This document shows, piece after piece, positions 1 to 8,278 of a DNA stretch of 64,000 bases. The translations under genes were made by a program, and so were the position numbers. Source of the DNA: Lachnospiraceae bacterium (lineage in GTDB: Bacteria; Bacillota; Clostridia; Lachnospirales; Lachnospiraceae). Within the stretch, counting starts at the first letter, position 1; every line of letters starts with the position of its first letter. Where the stretch lies: NCBI GenBank assembly GCA_015056815.1, contig SVFN01000006.1:1-64000 (forward strand), read 5' to 3'. The notes under the pieces were generated by a model. That model made no database searches. It saw nothing but the letters and a program-made list of their open reading frames with translations, and was not told the origin of the DNA.

Positions 1-116
1 TTTACCTGCGCAATGTTCAGATTTGTCACATGAAATCCATAGTGCTCCTTCACCCATTCTTCGATTTCTTTATATGTAGCCTTAGCCTCTGCACTCGTGA
101 GATCAAGTTCATCCAT
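1..116 (-). pseudogene. Detached RlmD-type C-terminal tail (partial, runs off left edge)
   Basis: The visible 38 residues begin MDELDLTSAEAKATYKEI and continue with the pattern EWV..HYGFHV...NIAQVK. From memory of the family, this is the extra C-terminal tail carried by many clostridial 23S rRNA uracil methyltransferases, not a free-standing protein. The catalytic part is absent: the reading frame upstream leads into the terminator of the neighbouring acyltransferase gene, and there is no good ribosome binding site before the ATG. A related tail piece lies at 1372-1704. Probably a remnant or a tail left after recombination; a real small gene cannot be excluded because the 3' part is outside the window. 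Confidence 0.5.
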
Positions 117-143
117 TGATGGTTTCCTCAGTGGAATACATGC

Positions 144-174
144 AAAAAAGACAGTGAATTCCTCCACTGTCTTT
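144..174 (-). terminator. Rho-independent terminator after acyltransferase gene
   Basis: Stem AAAGACAGTG / CACTGTCTTT (10 bp) with an 8-base loop, followed on the minus strand by a run of six T. It lies 6 bp beyond the acyltransferase stop codon. Confidence 0.85.
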
Positions 175-180
175 AAAACT

Positions 181-1245
181 CTACACACAATATTTCTTTA
201 TTATTGGAATATGATTTAACACTGTTGATACTAATAGAGCACAAATAAACACAACTGCCGATACTATAGGAACAGACACAACCGAATTAAAAGATAACGT
301 ATTAAAGTTAAAATGTAATGATAATTTTTCTATAAAAAATGCATGTATCAGATACGCTCCAAAAGTATATCCTGAAATTATAAAAACAAATGAATTGAGC
401 TTCTCATTTTTGAATTTATGATATTTAAACAATGTATGAATGCATATTGCTTCAAGCATTACATTAACATGAAAATTACCATAGTAGTTACTACATGGTT
501 GCTGCGTCTTTATAGCTAAATTCAAATCCACCAAAACAGTAAATGCAAATCCAAGAACACCTAAAAAATAAATGAGTATACGATATTTTTTTCTTAGTTC
601 AAAATTATCAAGATAATATCCCAATACAAAATAAAAAGAATATCCCATTACCATACTCATATTCATTGTCGATACATGTGAATTAGCAACGCTAACAAGC
701 TTAGCTAACCGTTCGTGATTTCCAACTATATAATCATTTAATAATTGAATACTCCATGGAATCATAAACGCAAATAAAAATGACAATATCAAAAAATACT
801 TCATGGTAAAACTATCAGCTATTATTTTTTTATAAAATGGTATGCACATATAAATGCCGATAATCATGAGAACAAACCACATATGATAATGTCCAGATAC
901 CATAGCGTCAATATGTGTCTTAATACCATAAAGCATTCCATTTTTGAAATATTCAGGTGTCATCAATGCATAAAATATGCTCCATGTCAAAAAAGCTATT
1001 ACCATTCTAAGAATATACTTACTATAAATTTTTCTTATTGAGATTTCTCTGCTTAAAAACAAGGAACCACTTATCATGACAAAAATAGGTACTCCCCAAC
1101 GAACGACGCTGTCATAAAAATTGAATGATTGCCATTCTAACCCATTAACATCCGTACTATACCAATTTGAAGCAGCTACATGAAGTACAACTACTGCAAA
1201 TGTGGCTATTAATCTGAGATAATCACAATATGTTTTTCTCTCCAT
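181..1245 (-). CDS. Acyltransferase family 3 integral membrane protein
   Basis: 354 residues with about ten hydrophobic segments. The N-terminus YLRLIATFAVVVLHV and the following WGVPIFVMISGSLFL are the signature of the acyltransferase-3 (OafA/WecH-like) family, which moves acyl groups such as acetyl onto surface polysaccharides or other exported sugars at the membrane. The His in VVLHV is the conserved catalytic position. The start is supported by GAGGGAG six bases upstream. The gene is monocistronic, with its own promoter (1308-1336) and terminator (144-174). It is clearly more AT-rich than the housekeeping genes to the right and sits between two fragments of an RlmD-like tail, so recent acquisition is likely. 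The substrate cannot be told. Confidence 0.85.
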   Translation of the reverse strand: MERKTYCDYLRLIATFAVVVLHVAASNWYSTDVNGLEWQSFNFYDSVVRWGVPIFVMISGSLFLSREISIRKIYSKYILRMVIAFLTWSIFYALMTPEYFKNGMLYGIKTHIDAMVSGHYHMWFVLMIIGIYMCIPFYKKIIADSFTMKYFLILSFLFAFMIPWSIQLLNDYIVGNHERLAKLVSVANSHVSTMNMSMVMGYSFYFVLGYYLDNFELRKKYRILIYFLGVLGFAFTVLVDLNLAIKTQQPCSNYYGNFHVNVMLEAICIHTLFKYHKFKNEKLNSFVFIISGYTFGAYLIHAFFIEKLSLHFNFNTLSFNSVVSVPIVSAVVFICALLVSTVLNHIPIIKKYCV

Positions 1246-1307
1246 ATCTCCCTCATCTATAAATGTTTACATTTTATCTTTTTTGATAATACCGTTTGTT
1301 ATTATAT

Positions 1308-1336
1308 CATATAGAATCTTTGGAATCATCTGTCAA
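1308..1336 (-). promoter_or_regulatory. Promoter of acyltransferase gene
   Basis: Minus strand: perfect -35 TTGACA (1331-1336), 17-bp spacer, -10 TATATG (1308-1313), about 60 bp upstream of the start codon. An overlapping TATAAT lies a few bases downstream. Confidence 0.65.
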
Positions 1337-1341
1337 AAACA

Positions 1342-1366
1342 TTGGGAACCCGTCATGAGTTCCCAT
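1342..1366 (-). terminator. Hairpin terminator between tail fragment and acyltransferase
   Basis: GGGAAC / GTTCCC stem, with T-rich sequence on both sides (TTTTTG on the minus strand, ATTTTTG on the plus). It follows the stop of the 1372-1704 fragment. A similar GGGAACCCG...TTCCCAT hairpin occurs at 15867-15897. Confidence 0.6.
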
Positions 1367-1371
1367 TTTTG

Positions 1372-1704
1372 TTACTCAATCATATTAAAATATTTCAAAG
1401 CATCGATAATAGCTTCTCTCTTTTCAGGAGTAACCCGTTTAGGCTCATAATCGTCCGATTTAGACAGATTGTAGTTCTCTCCCATCTCTATACCCATCTC
1501 ACGTTTAACTTGAGCTATATAGGCAGAATGGAGCTTAAAACCGTATTTCTCAAGCACGTATTCATTGATTTCTTTATAGGTGGCGAGCTTGTTCAAGCCA
1601 TCCATGTAGCTTCCATCAGGCGTATAATCAATGGTTACAGACTTCTTGACCTGTTGGTGGGACAAGAGGACGCACGTCTCGACGTCGTTTTCTTTGAACA
1701 ACAA
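1372..1704 (-). pseudogene. RlmD-type C-terminal tail remnant
   Basis: Open frame of 110 codons starting MLFKENDVETCVLLSHQQ. The HVETCVLLS-like segment is the end of the methyltransferase domain of RlmD/RumA enzymes, and the rest (ATYKEINEYVLEKYGFKLHS, IAQVKREMGIEMGENYNLS, ending ALKYFNMIE) is the optional tail seen in clostridial homologues. All catalytic motifs are missing, so it cannot be an active methyltransferase. The intact rlmD at 3231-4460 has a different, shorter C-terminus, so this is not simply its displaced end. It shares the ATYKEI...EYV...YGF...IAQVK pattern with the fragment at 1-116. Likely a degenerate leftover; expression of a small protein is not excluded. Confidence 0.6.
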
Positions 1705-1784
1705 AAAATCATTTCTGCGTTGACATTCTAAAGATTATGTAGTACCATACTTTCAAAGAAGCGAAGTTTTCTACCGTACAGTTT

Positions 1785-2501
1785 TTACTCAAGCGGCGTG
1801 CTCGTTTCTTTTTTTATTTGCACAATATCATACAGAAATAATTTACCATTCGCATCACATCGAACCAGCATTCTTGCTCTGAAAATATTGTATCTCTCTA
1901 TTTCACCAACTTCACTATAAACCGGAATTCCAAACCTTGTATCATATCGATACCATCCGTTTTTTGCTTTATTACCATGACGGTTGCCATAGTCCGGGAA
2001 TTCTGCCTTCTTATCTGAAATTTGGATTAATTCACCAATTGCATTTATCACATTAGCCTTTGCCTTCTCATTTGCACCTCTAATAGCTTTTGTATATTTT
2101 GAATGTGTAAACTCATCCGGAAAATCTGATCCTATGTATACCTTTTCTGCAGTTTCGGCAATCTCATAGTATTCCCCGATATAGTGCATTAATATCTGTT
2201 CTATATCATCCCAATTAATCGATCTTCTTGACTTAAATAAAATATCATTAATCAAGACTATTTTGTTCCCGTCCGGATCAGTAATAATGTCAATCTTATT
2301 TTTTGCTTTCTTTTTTTCAGCAAAAATCCCCTCAAATTTTATCTGATACGCCAATAACCTGGGGACATAATCCGGAGGCGTTCTTCTGCCGGCTTCCCAG
2401 TCTTCCAATGTACGAACAGGGATGCCTGTATGTTCTGAAAACTCCTTACGTGACATCCCTGTGCTTTCTCTCAGCTCTTTTACTGATTTTGCTATATCCA
2501 T
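1785..2501 (-). CDS. XRE-family HTH protein with C-terminal phage/ICE-type domain
   Basis: About 238 residues. Residues 1-60 form a Cro/C1-type helix-turn-helix (VKELRESTGMSRKEFSEHTG, then RTLEDWEAGRRTPP). A linker DPDGNKIVLINDILF follows, then a domain with the pattern YIGSDFPDEF, GWYRYDTRFGIPVY, ARMLVRCDANGKLFLYDIV, IKKETSTPLE. I associate that C-terminal block with a domain widespread in clostridial phage and conjugative-element polyvalent proteins, possibly of the barnase/RelE-like nuclease group, but I cannot name it with certainty. The start is placed at the ATG preceded by GAGGTGATGAT; a GTG/ATG five codons earlier is poorer. It could be a regulator fused to an effector, perhaps a toxin-type module. 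The setting is accessory and AT-rich. Confidence 0.65.
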   Translation of the reverse strand: MDIAKSVKELRESTGMSRKEFSEHTGIPVRTLEDWEAGRRTPPDYVPRLLAYQIKFEGIFAEKKKAKNKIDIITDPDGNKIVLINDILFKSRRSINWDDIEQILMHYIGEYYEIAETAEKVYIGSDFPDEFTHSKYTKAIRGANEKAKANVINAIGELIQISDKKAEFPDYGNRHGNKAKNGWYRYDTRFGIPVYSEVGEIERYNIFRARMLVRCDANGKLFLYDIVQIKKETSTPLE

Positions 2502-2581
2502 ATCATCACCTCGCATTGCGTGGTTATATTAAAAGCATATCACATATTCATCCAAATCGCAATCTATTTATATCAATTGTT

Positions 2582-3238
2582 TTACGAATGGATTTTCTTC
2601 TTTATCCTTAAACAAGCTTCAATATGCATGATCCAATGTCTGGAAAACGGCATTTGAATAAGACCGCGAACATCTTTATTACACCAGTAATTTATAAGCC
2701 ATATCGCACTCTCCTCCTTGCTGACAACAGAAAGTGATTCCAGCCGTTCTTTTCGTTCTGCGGATATCTTTTTCCTCAGATCATCATAGGATAAATCCCG
2801 TAATATGGATTCTGTACTCCGCTTCACATCGGAAAGATACGAATATAATTCATCCAGATCAAGTTGCTCTGAAAAGTCAGCAATCTCCTGCTTAACCAGT
2901 TCATTTCCTGTGGTGATGATAGGTGAGTTAATTCTCTTTTGATATCCTTCTCTGAAAAATACCTGCTCATCCCCTTTGATCAATGTGTGAGCCACGATAT
3001 CCTCAATACGAAAGATATGCCACAACGAATATGCAATAGTCTTGCTATGATACCCATCTGCGTTGATGAATGGAATTGCATTGAACTCTTCCCTGTTTAA
3101 TTCTTCTTTGAAAGAGCTGATAGTGTCCCAAAGAGCGTCACGTAATGCAAGAAGTATATCGATACCTTCTTCATAGATATCTCTTTTCTTTATCTGACTT
3201 TGCATTAGCTTGTTGAGCTCTGACCACTCTTTATTCAT
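2582..3238 (-). CDS. DinB/YfiT-like four-helix metal-binding protein
   Basis: 218 residues, predominantly helical. Motifs DGYHSKTIAYSLWHIFRIED and SRHWIMHIEAC match the spacing of histidines in DinB-superfamily four-helix bundles, which bind a divalent metal and include thiol transferases and many uncharacterised proteins. Its ATG overlaps the rlmD stop codon by 8 bases (ATGAATAA), so translation is probably coupled to rlmD. The substrate is unknown. The family call rests on the WHI.R.ED motif and the fold pattern only. Confidence 0.6.
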   Translation of the reverse strand: MNKEWSELNKLMQSQIKKRDIYEEGIDILLALRDALWDTISSFKEELNREEFNAIPFINADGYHSKTIAYSLWHIFRIEDIVAHTLIKGDEQVFFREGYQKRINSPIITTGNELVKQEIADFSEQLDLDELYSYLSDVKRSTESILRDLSYDDLRKKISAERKERLESLSVVSKEESAIWLINYWCNKDVRGLIQMPFSRHWIMHIEACLRIKKKIHS

Positions 3239-4460
3239 CCGTTTTCTTCTCCGCGTCCTTAATCCGATAATAATCTTCCATCTTTACATTCAGTTTCACA
3301 TAGGAATCTGCTTTTCGGTTGCTCACACGTTCGAGGAGCACACAGCTTTCGACGTGTCCTGCAAACGGAAACAGATCAAACGCCACCGCTTTTTTTGCAC
3401 GGTATCCTTTTGCTGTCAGATATTTCAGATCTCTTGCAAGAGTCTCCGGATTACAGGAAATATACAAGACCTTCTCTGGCATAAGCGTGGTGACAGCATT
3501 TAAGAATTCCTCGCTGCTGCCGCTTCTGGGCGGATCCATGATGACCACGTCCACCGTTTCTTTTTGGTCTGCAAGGGCACACAGAAACTTCCCGGCATCC
3601 TGCGAATAAAAGGAAATATTTTTTACCTGATTCATTCTGGCATTATTTAACGCATCGCGCACAGCATCCTTGTTCAGCTCGACACCGATCACTTCCTTCA
3701 CCTTCTCCGCTGCGATGATACCGATGGTTCCGGTCCCGCAGTAAGCATCAACGATCCGCTCCCTGCCCTTAAGCTCCGCCATATCGAGTGCCTCCCGGTA
3801 AAGGATCTCCGTCTGCTCGGGATTGACCTGGTAGAACGATGAGGGAGAAATCCGGAAACGCCTGCCGCAGAGTTCATCTTCGATATAGCCTTTTCCGTAG
3901 ATCGTGATGTTTCTCTCCCCCAATACCATTCCGGTCCGTTTGTCATTGATATTGATAACAACTGTGGAAATCTCCGGATGCAGCTTCCTTAATGCTTTCA
4001 CAAAATTATTTTTGGAAGGAAGGATCGGATCCGCAAGTACCAGTACCACCATATACTCTTTTGTATGATAGCCGCATCTTACCAGAACATGGCGCAAAAG
4101 GCCAAAGCCCTTGTCCTCATCATAAGCCTTGATCTTAAAGGATCCCATCAGTCCCTTGATATCCCGGATGATCGCATCCGCTTTCTCATTCTCGATCTGA
4201 CAGCTGTCGATATCCACGATATGATGTGTCCCTTCCTTATAAACACCTGCCACGATGCCTTTGCCTTTGACATGACCGAATGCCGCGTGGACTTTGTGTC
4301 GATAGTGATAGGGATCCTCCATTCCGACGATCCGTTCCACCTCACAGTACGGCTTTAAAAGATCCGCCACCCACTTTTTCTTTCTTTTCAGTTGTTTTTT
4401 GTATTCCACACCCTGATAGGCGCATCCTCCGCATTTTTTTGCATAGACACAATTTTCCAT
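3231..4460 (-). CDS. rlmD: 23S rRNA (uracil-C5)-methyltransferase RlmD/RlmCD
   Basis: 409 residues. It transfers a methyl group from SAM to C5 of a uracil in 23S rRNA (U1939 in E. coli numbering; Gram-positive homologues can also modify U747). An N-terminal iron-sulphur cluster motif is present (NCVYAKKCGGCAYQ, with a further Cys in DIDSCQIEN). The SAM site is DAYCGTGTIGIIA, the catalytic loop is MDPPRSGS, and the nucleophilic cysteine lies in YISCNPETLARDL. No N-terminal TRAM domain is seen, as is usual for the short clostridial form. The C-terminus VKLNVKMEDYYRIK is the short tail type, unlike the detached tails at 1-116 and 1372-1704. Downstream DinB-like gene overlaps it. Confidence 0.92.
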   Translation of the reverse strand: MENCVYAKKCGGCAYQGVEYKKQLKRKKKWVADLLKPYCEVERIVGMEDPYHYRHKVHAAFGHVKGKGIVAGVYKEGTHHIVDIDSCQIENEKADAIIRDIKGLMGSFKIKAYDEDKGFGLLRHVLVRCGYHTKEYMVVLVLADPILPSKNNFVKALRKLHPEISTVVININDKRTGMVLGERNITIYGKGYIEDELCGRRFRISPSSFYQVNPEQTEILYREALDMAELKGRERIVDAYCGTGTIGIIAAEKVKEVIGVELNKDAVRDALNNARMNQVKNISFYSQDAGKFLCALADQKETVDVVIMDPPRSGSSEEFLNAVTTLMPEKVLYISCNPETLARDLKYLTAKGYRAKKAVAFDLFPFAGHVESCVLLERVSNRKADSYVKLNVKMEDYYRIKDAEKKTDE

Positions 4461-4518
4461 TCTTTTCTCCTCTTCTTACCGGTGCTGTCTGCCCTGCCTT
4501 ATCATTCTTCCGCTGCTT

Positions 4519-5469
4519 CTATTGAAAAGCCGGAATAAAGCTCTCTTTTGCAGTTCCCTTTTCCTGTATGTACACATTCTCCATCCCGATATCCTGTGCA
4601 AATCTCACGCATCTGCCATACTGCTCATCACTTATTTCTTCCAAAAGCTCCGGATATCCTGTAAGCTGTGCTGCGATCGGTGTATACTGTCGCATGAGAC
4701 TGACCAGAATCTTGTCTGCATACTGTTCTTTTAAATATCGCAGGATCTGCTTGGTATCCCGGTTCGTATCCGGCAGGACCAGATGTCTGACGATCATCCC
4801 CTTCTTTAAAAGCCCGTCCTGCCCCAACCGTACATTTCCGACCTGCCTGTACATTTCCGCGATCGCCGCTTTTGCCACAGCCGGATAATCCGGTGCATGG
4901 GAATAACGGGAAGCTCTCTCTTCTTTTTGGTATTTCAGATCCGGAAGATAAATATCGATCAATCCCTCCAGCATTTTCAGACTATCCACACTCTCATAAC
5001 CGCTGCTGTTATATACGATGGGAAGCTCCAATCCCAGTTCTTTAGCCAGAAGCAGACTGTAAGCGACCTGTGGAGCGTAGTGCGTCGGTGTGACAAGATT
5101 GATATTGACTGCACCTTCTTTCTGCAGACGCAAAAAAACTTCCGCAAGCTCCTGTGGCGTAAACTTCTTTCCCGGCAGACAACCAGCCTTCCTGCCACGG
5201 GAAATCTGATAATTCTGACAGTAAACGCAGCCCATATTACAGCCGGTAAAAAAAACAGCTCCACTGCCGGCCGCCCCGGATATGCAGGGCTCCTCCCACT
5301 TATGCAGAGCAGCCCTTGCCACTGTGATCTCATCACTCATTCCACAGTATCCGGTCTTGTTTTGTTTTCTGCAGACTGCACACTTTCTCGGACAAAGTGT
5401 GCAGCACTGCATGGTCTCTTCCATCCATTGTTTTGCCTGTTCTTTCTTCATATGTTCAGTATAGCACAT
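4519..5469 (-). CDS. Radical SAM protein, PflX-like (pyruvate formate-lyase activase-related)
   Basis: About 316 residues. The radical SAM cluster motif CNMGCVYCQNYQIS (CxxxCxxC) lies near residue 75, preceded by a cysteine-rich stretch CTLCPRKCAVCRKQNKTGYCG that probably binds another metal centre. This matches the PflX group, relatives of glycyl-radical activating enzymes whose partner is usually unproven. Start is uncertain: ATG at 5469 or ATG at 5451, neither with a clear Shine-Dalgarno. A TATACT box ends 6 bp before the second ATG, which would make a leaderless mRNA possible. It lies between rlmD and the DUF5688 gene. Confidence 0.85.
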   Translation of the reverse strand: MCYTEHMKKEQAKQWMEETMQCCTLCPRKCAVCRKQNKTGYCGMSDEITVARAALHKWEEPCISGAAGSGAVFFTGCNMGCVYCQNYQISRGRKAGCLPGKKFTPQELAEVFLRLQKEGAVNINLVTPTHYAPQVAYSLLLAKELGLELPIVYNSSGYESVDSLKMLEGLIDIYLPDLKYQKEERASRYSHAPDYPAVAKAAIAEMYRQVGNVRLGQDGLLKKGMIVRHLVLPDTNRDTKQILRYLKEQYADKILVSLMRQYTPIAAQLTGYPELLEEISDEQYGRCVRFAQDIGMENVYIQEKGTAKESFIPAFQ

Positions 5470-5497
5470 CGCTTTTGTTCAGAACAGACATAAATCG

Positions 5498-6406
5498 TCA
5501 GGAGCAGGCACTCGGTATTGTGATCTCACCGCTTTTTCTGTCAAAATAGTAAACATGGTCCGAAAGCACATCTACCTGTGCCACATGATTCTGGTTGGTA
5601 TCCTGTATCATCTCATTGTAGTCCTCAGCTCCCATACTTCCGATAGCAGGTACAACAAGTACTTCATGCACACTGCTTGGAATGATCATCAGATTACAAT
5701 TACAATATCCCGCAAAATCTGCCAGTACATCCGGATACAAAATCACCGATGCCCCAAAGCATCCCTCCGAATTGGTCATCACAAAAAGCGGAAGACTGTC
5801 TGCCCCTGCTACTTCTTTGGCAAACAGCGCCTCTGACATCATCTCTTTTAAAACAGATTCCATGCTCCGGATCCGGCAGGGCAGAAGCTTCGGTGTATTG
5901 ATCTTTGCAATTCGGACAAGCTCCTCTTTTGTAATGTTCCATAGCGACAAATGACTGTTATGGATCAGGATCGTCCCCTTCCCGTATTCTTCCATCTCCA
6001 CCGAACAGTAAAACACGATCGCCAGATCCAGAAAGCTCAGATGCGGAACATCCTCTAACAGTTCTTTGTTCTTCTCCGCATGGATCAGCTTAAAGCAGAT
6101 CGTCTTTCTGACTTTGTCAAGCTCACTAAAATCCGTCACCGTAAAATTACTCTTCAGTTTTTTCTCCTTATTCAGTTTCATAATATCCGAAACAATCTTC
6201 TCCAGACTCATTCCATCTTTATAATAAGCATAATAATCATCCAGATAGATCGTGGGATAGATATTGCTTCCTTTCTCCCTGATATGGATCGCAGTAAGAC
6301 CCACACCATTGTTTTTTCTGACGCAGCTCAGGCTCACTTCTGCCTGCTCTCCTGCCAGTTCTTTTACCTGTGCCTCCACAGTCTGGGTAAATTCCTGAAA
6401 TAACAT
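5498..6406 (-). CDS. DUF5688 family protein
   Basis: 302 residues, no signal peptide or membrane segment. The N-terminal KNNGVGLTAIHIREKGSNIYPTIYLDDYY resembles the DUF5688 family, common in Lachnospiraceae and without known biochemical role; such proteins often occur as paralogues. The start has AAAGGA nine bases upstream. It is separated from the PflX-like gene by under 30 bp, so they may share a transcript. The function is unknown and none is proposed. Confidence 0.75.
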   Translation of the reverse strand: MLFQEFTQTVEAQVKELAGEQAEVSLSCVRKNNGVGLTAIHIREKGSNIYPTIYLDDYYAYYKDGMSLEKIVSDIMKLNKEKKLKSNFTVTDFSELDKVRKTICFKLIHAEKNKELLEDVPHLSFLDLAIVFYCSVEMEEYGKGTILIHNSHLSLWNITKEELVRIAKINTPKLLPCRIRSMESVLKEMMSEALFAKEVAGADSLPLFVMTNSEGCFGASVILYPDVLADFAGYCNCNLMIIPSSVHEVLVVPAIGSMGAEDYNEMIQDTNQNHVAQVDVLSDHVYYFDRKSGEITIPSACS

Positions 6407-6559
6407 ATTCTATTTTCCTTTCTAAAACAATTTTCATTTGCGGGGGACATCCCCCAGATGATCTGAAGTAAGGGGCAGAACTGCCCTGATTTGCGAAACT
6501 GTCCATTCTACACAGTTTCGTCAGATGTGCTCCTCACGTTTCGGGTTTTGGGAGCACGC

Positions 6560-6592
6560 AAAAAAGACAATAGTCCCGACTATTGTCTTTAA
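6560..6592 (-). terminator. Rho-independent terminator after efp
   Basis: Stem AAAGACAATAGTC / GACTATTGTCTTT (13 bp) followed on the minus strand by TTTTTTG. It lies about 30 bp past the efp stop. Confidence 0.9.
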
Positions 6593-6618
6593 GCTCTGCA
6601 TGATAGATATGCGAATCC

Positions 6619-7176
6619 TTATACTCTGGATAAATACTCGCGTGTACGGGTATCGATCTTGATCACATCCCCGATCTCTACGAATAACGGCACATTAACA
6701 GTAGCACCTGTCTCAACAGTAGCAGGCTTGGTAGCACCTGTTGCTGTATCACCCTTAAATCCGGGCTCTGTCTCGGTAACCTCCAATTCTACAAACATAG
6801 GCGGCTCAACTGCGAAGATTTCGCCGTTATGAGAACACATCTTAACCATATCGTTCTCTTTTACGAATGTCATGGCATCGCCTGTAGCCTCTTTGCTCAA
6901 TGCAAACTGCTCATAAGACTCTGTATCCATGAAGTTGAACATATCACCGTCTGCATATAAATACTGCATATCTTTTCTATCAATACGTGCCTGAGGGCAT
7001 TTTTCAGTGGGTCTGAATGTTTTCTCAACCACACCGCCACTCTTGATGTTTTTTAACTTGGTTCTGACAAAAGCAGCACCTTTGCCCGGTTTAACGTGCT
7101 GAAACTCAATGATCTGATAAACGTTACCTTCGTACTCGATCGTAACGCCGTTTCTGAAATCGCCTGCCGAAATCAT
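6619..7176 (-). CDS. efp: Elongation factor P
   Basis: 185 residues, the normal EF-P length. It binds the ribosome between P and E sites and relieves stalling at consecutive prolines. The KOW-like N-terminal domain carries the loop [18 protein letters not shown], whose lysine in PGKG is the position modified in many bacteria; the later OB domains end RTREYLSRV. The start has GGAGGAGT upstream. It follows the aroQ operon on the same strand with about 130 bp between and has its own strong terminator. Which lysine modification is used cannot be told here. Confidence 0.96.
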   Translation of the reverse strand: MISAGDFRNGVTIEYEGNVYQIIEFQHVKPGKGAAFVRTKLKNIKSGGVVEKTFRPTEKCPQARIDRKDMQYLYADGDMFNFMDTESYEQFALSKEATGDAMTFVKENDMVKMCSHNGEIFAVEPPMFVELEVTETEPGFKGDTATGATKPATVETGATVNVPLFVEIGDVIKIDTRTREYLSRV

Positions 7177-7304
7177 ATAATACTCCTCCTAAAACATATT
7201 CACCATATAATTCTTTTCTAGTCTATACTATATTCCTGTTTTTTTCAACAGTTTTTTTCTTTTTCTTATAAGTTTTTCGCATAAAGCACGTTTTTGCATA
7301 TGTT

Positions 7305-7751
7305 TTACGCATTCCGAACGTCTGAAGGTGTGCTTACCAGATCGATCGCCATCAGATAACCTTCCAGTCCGTGACCGTAGATCTGTGCATCACAGGCATC
7401 TTTTGTTACAGAATTTTTGCGGAATTCTTCCCGCTTTGTGATATCCGAAATATGAATCTCCACCTTTTTCATCGTAACACTCGCAAGCGCATCGCGGATC
7501 GCATAGCTATAATGAGTATAGGCTCCCGGATTGATAATGATCGCTTCCGTTCCGTTAAAATACGCTTCCTGGATCTTGTCAATAATGGCGCCCTCATGGT
7601 TAGACTGCCACACCTCAATGTCAATTCCGGTCTCTTTCGCCTTCTTTTCGATCATCTGTACCAGCCCGTTATAATCAGTGGTTCCATAGATCCCTTTTTC
7701 GCGTATTCCCAAAAAATTCAGATTCGGTCCGTTGATCACCAGTATTTTCAT
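7305..7751 (-). CDS. aroQ: 3-dehydroquinate dehydratase type II
   Basis: 148 residues. It converts 3-dehydroquinate to 3-dehydroshikimate in the shikimate pathway. Type II signatures: MKILVINGPNLNFLG at the start, the lid with the catalytic tyrosine region REKGIYG, NPGAYTHYSYAIRDAL, and EVHISDI with the catalytic histidine. The ATG overlaps the aroK stop as ATGA, so it is translationally coupled and is the last gene of yqeG-aroE-aroK-aroQ. The type II enzyme forms a dodecamer in characterised species. Confidence 0.95.
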   Translation of the reverse strand: MKILVINGPNLNFLGIREKGIYGTTDYNGLVQMIEKKAKETGIDIEVWQSNHEGAIIDKIQEAYFNGTEAIIINPGAYTHYSYAIRDALASVTMKKVEIHISDITKREEFRKNSVTKDACDAQIYGHGLEGYLMAIDLVSTPSDVRNA

Positions 7752-8278
7752 GTCAGTCTCCTTTTTTTTAATGTCCTTATATTTTTTACTATCTGACGCA
7801 AGATCTGTTCAAAGCTCTTGTCATCCACATCGATGATCACATCAGCGCATTCTTCGTAGAAAGGGGATCGCTCCTTTATCATGGATGTGATCTTCGCAAG
7901 AGGATCTTCTGTCCGCAAAAGCGGTCTGCCCGTATCATTTTTCAATCGCTCATATACTGTCTCCGGACGTATGCGAAGATAAACCACTGTCCCCAGCTTC
8001 CCAAGAAGTCTCCTGTTTTCTTCCCGCACAGCAAGTCCGCCACCCGTTGCGATCACATAGCTTCCCTTTTCTTTCAGAAGCTCCTTCACACAGTCTGTTT
8101 CCATCTGTCTGAAATACGCCTCTCCTTTGGTATCAAAAATCTCCGTAATGGTAGTCTTTTCTTTTTTTTCAATCAGTTTATCCGTATCCAAAAACGGTTG
8201 CTTCAGCCAATAGGACAGCCGTATCCCCACCGTGCTTTTCCCACAGCCCATATAGCCGATCAGTATCACATTACTCAT
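7748..8278 (-). CDS. aroK: Shikimate kinase
   Basis: 176 residues. It phosphorylates shikimate at the 3-OH with ATP. The P-loop GYMGCGKSTVG is at residues 8-18, the shikimate-binding DTDKLIE follows, then FRQMET and GGGLAVREENRRLL; the lid arginine lies in NDTGRPLL. It overlaps aroE upstream by 8 bases and aroQ downstream by 4, marking a tight operon. No fusion to a neighbouring aro enzyme is seen. Confidence 0.95.
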   Translation of the reverse strand: MSNVILIGYMGCGKSTVGIRLSYWLKQPFLDTDKLIEKKEKTTITEIFDTKGEAYFRQMETDCVKELLKEKGSYVIATGGGLAVREENRRLLGKLGTVVYLRIRPETVYERLKNDTGRPLLRTEDPLAKITSMIKERSPFYEECADVIIDVDDKSFEQILRQIVKNIRTLKKRRLT

